Part shown: positions 63,307 to 64,000 of the stretch, one piece after another
How positions within the stretch are numbered: the stretch's first letter is position 1
How the letters are laid out: each line of letters opens with the position of its first letter
Assembly: GCA_049522195.1 (NCBI GenBank)
Contig: JBEKOB010000008.1
Coordinates: 5,087 to 69,086 of the forward strand
Source: UBA9647 sp049522195
Lineage (GTDB): Bacteria > Bacteroidota > Ignavibacteria > UBA10030
Direction of reading: 5' to 3'
Length of the DNA stretch: 64,000 nucleotides
The notes under the pieces: model-generated
The model's input: only the letters and a program-made list of their open reading frames with translations
What the model was told of the DNA's origin: nothing
The model's database searches: none
Translations under genes and position numbers: made by a program

Positions 63307-63822
63307 CTATTTCGGGAAGACTGCATCTCGAACTTGAATATAGATATCTTTATGTACAAGCCACGTACATAAGAAGAAAAGAGAGAAAGCTAGACATATG
63401 CTGACAGCTGACCATCTCAAGCGTCGATTTGAATGCGTCCAATACCAGACTAGGACGGATATCGCGAGAAAGAAGAAGCCGGGAAAAAGAAGTCGAAACA
63501 TTACCATGGTTCCATATGCGCTTCCTAGCTTGGCGAGACGTTCCAGCATGTCTTTGTCATAAGGGCCTAGCTGCCTAGCCGCGTCAAAACCGAATTCTGG
63601 ATGGCAAGACACGAGCACATATACCGTGAGGTAGTGAATTGACAAACCGACGACATATGAGAAGAAAAGCATCATCACGGCGATGTACGGGATAAGTGGC
63701 CGAGTGTTGTCCGTGAGTGTGAAGTTGCGTTTGTCGGCAAATGAGAGAAAAAGGATGCAAGCAGCGGCAACGTAGACTGCACCGGCGATTGTTATCTCGA
63801 GCCAAGGAGTTATTGAGACCAT
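63307..63822 (-). CDS. Four-helix membrane protein, 171 aa, unrecognised
   Basis: Four hydrophobic helices (about 10-27, 45-70, 105-127, 135-155) with a charged loop between helices 2 and 3. No family recognised. A single-gene cassette lying between attC-like sites, read in the same direction as the other cassettes. Confidence 0.7.
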   Translation of the reverse strand: MVSITPWLEITIAGAVYVAAACILFLSFADKRNFTLTDNTRPLIPYIAVMMLFFSYVVGLSIHYLTVYVLVSCHPEFGFDAARQLGPYDKDMLERLAKLGSAYGTMVMFRLLFPGFFFLAISVLVWYWTHSNRRLRWSAVSICLAFSLFFLCTWLVHKDIYIQVRDAVFPK

Positions 63823-63889
63823 TGTAGTATCCCTTGATTGAAGTCGTGAAAGCTGCGACGAAAGGTCATTCTTGCCGCGGCTGCGTGGC

Positions 63890-63967
63890 AGCTAACGTTT
63901 AGGCAAACCGCCATTGCGAACTCTAAGGCCCGCCTATCCAGTGTGCGAGCGCCGTTTCTTGTTGTGT
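63890..63967 (-). other. attC-like site, belonging to a cassette gene beyond the window
   Basis: It shows GCGCTCGCACACTGGATAGGC and TGGCGGTTTGCC followed by TAAACGTTAGCT, the same order of words as in the sites at 63170 and 61644. The first core is only ACACAAC, so it is partly decayed. The site starts about 70 bases upstream of the membrane-protein start at 63822. Confidence 0.65.
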
Positions 63968-64000
63968 GCTCCCGTGAGGTCGCAGGTCAGATGTAGTACC

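Overview
The window looks like a chromosome segment from a member of the Bacteroidota/Chlorobiota/Ignavibacteria side of the FCB group. The main reason is that the two giant secreted proteins end in the C-terminal sorting domain of the type IX secretion system (core NYPNPFNP...), and a PstS/TonB/ExbB/ExbD/ExbD gene set of the kind found in that group is present. This placement is inference from protein style; there is no rRNA. One tRNA (Pro, TGG) is present.

Layout. 0-12.4 kb (all minus strand): ion and amino-acid transport. A soluble pyrophosphatase (cut by the window edge) is coupled to two APC permeases; then come a terminator, a K+-independent proton-pumping pyrophosphatase, a dicarboxylate/glutamate-type symporter, a second coupled pair of APC permeases, and an APC permease fused to a universal-stress domain. 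12.4-20.2 kb (minus): a probable operon STAS - ExbB - ExbD - ExbD - TonB - TonB - small membrane protein - PstS-like lipoprotein - TPR protein - 42-aa membrane protein - lipoprotein, closed by a terminator. 20.4-23.7 kb (minus): a sensor kinase and an NtrC-type sigma-54 activator. 23.9-30.3 kb (plus): a TetR-controlled RND tripartite efflux operon with a perfect palindromic operator in front. 30.5-36.7 kb: envelope and metabolic genes (CBM9-like lipoprotein, Spy-like protein, SDR, heparinase-like lyase, metallo-beta-lactamase fold plus receiver). 37.8-48.8 kb (plus): two giant secreted proteins. The first is a beta-helix protein carrying a dockerin; the second carries three cohesin-like modules, two Ig-like modules and eleven FnIII repeats. 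Both end in type IX sorting domains, so a surface cohesin-dockerin complex is a reasonable hypothesis.

From 48.8 kb on the window is accessory DNA. It starts with a repeat that duplicates the 3' side of tRNA-Pro, then a LuxR-type HTH gene between two near-identical hairpins. A minus-strand defence-like cluster follows: TPR-HEPN protein, a possibly frameshifted ORF, a 55-aa protein, a TIR protein, a 96-aa paralogue of the 55-aa protein, a receiver protein and a secreted HNH protein. Upstream of these lie a decayed restriction-enzyme tail, a CxxC/HNH-like protein and an intact type IIG restriction-modification enzyme. The last 4 kb (59.9-64 kb) looks like an integron cassette array: single minus-strand genes, each followed by an imperfect inverted repeat with attC features. 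No integrase gene is in the window. One cassette gene (TlpA-like) is interrupted by a single in-frame amber codon.

The most interesting regions are the TIR gene flanked by two copies of an unrecognised small protein, the dockerin/cohesin pair, and the attC array.
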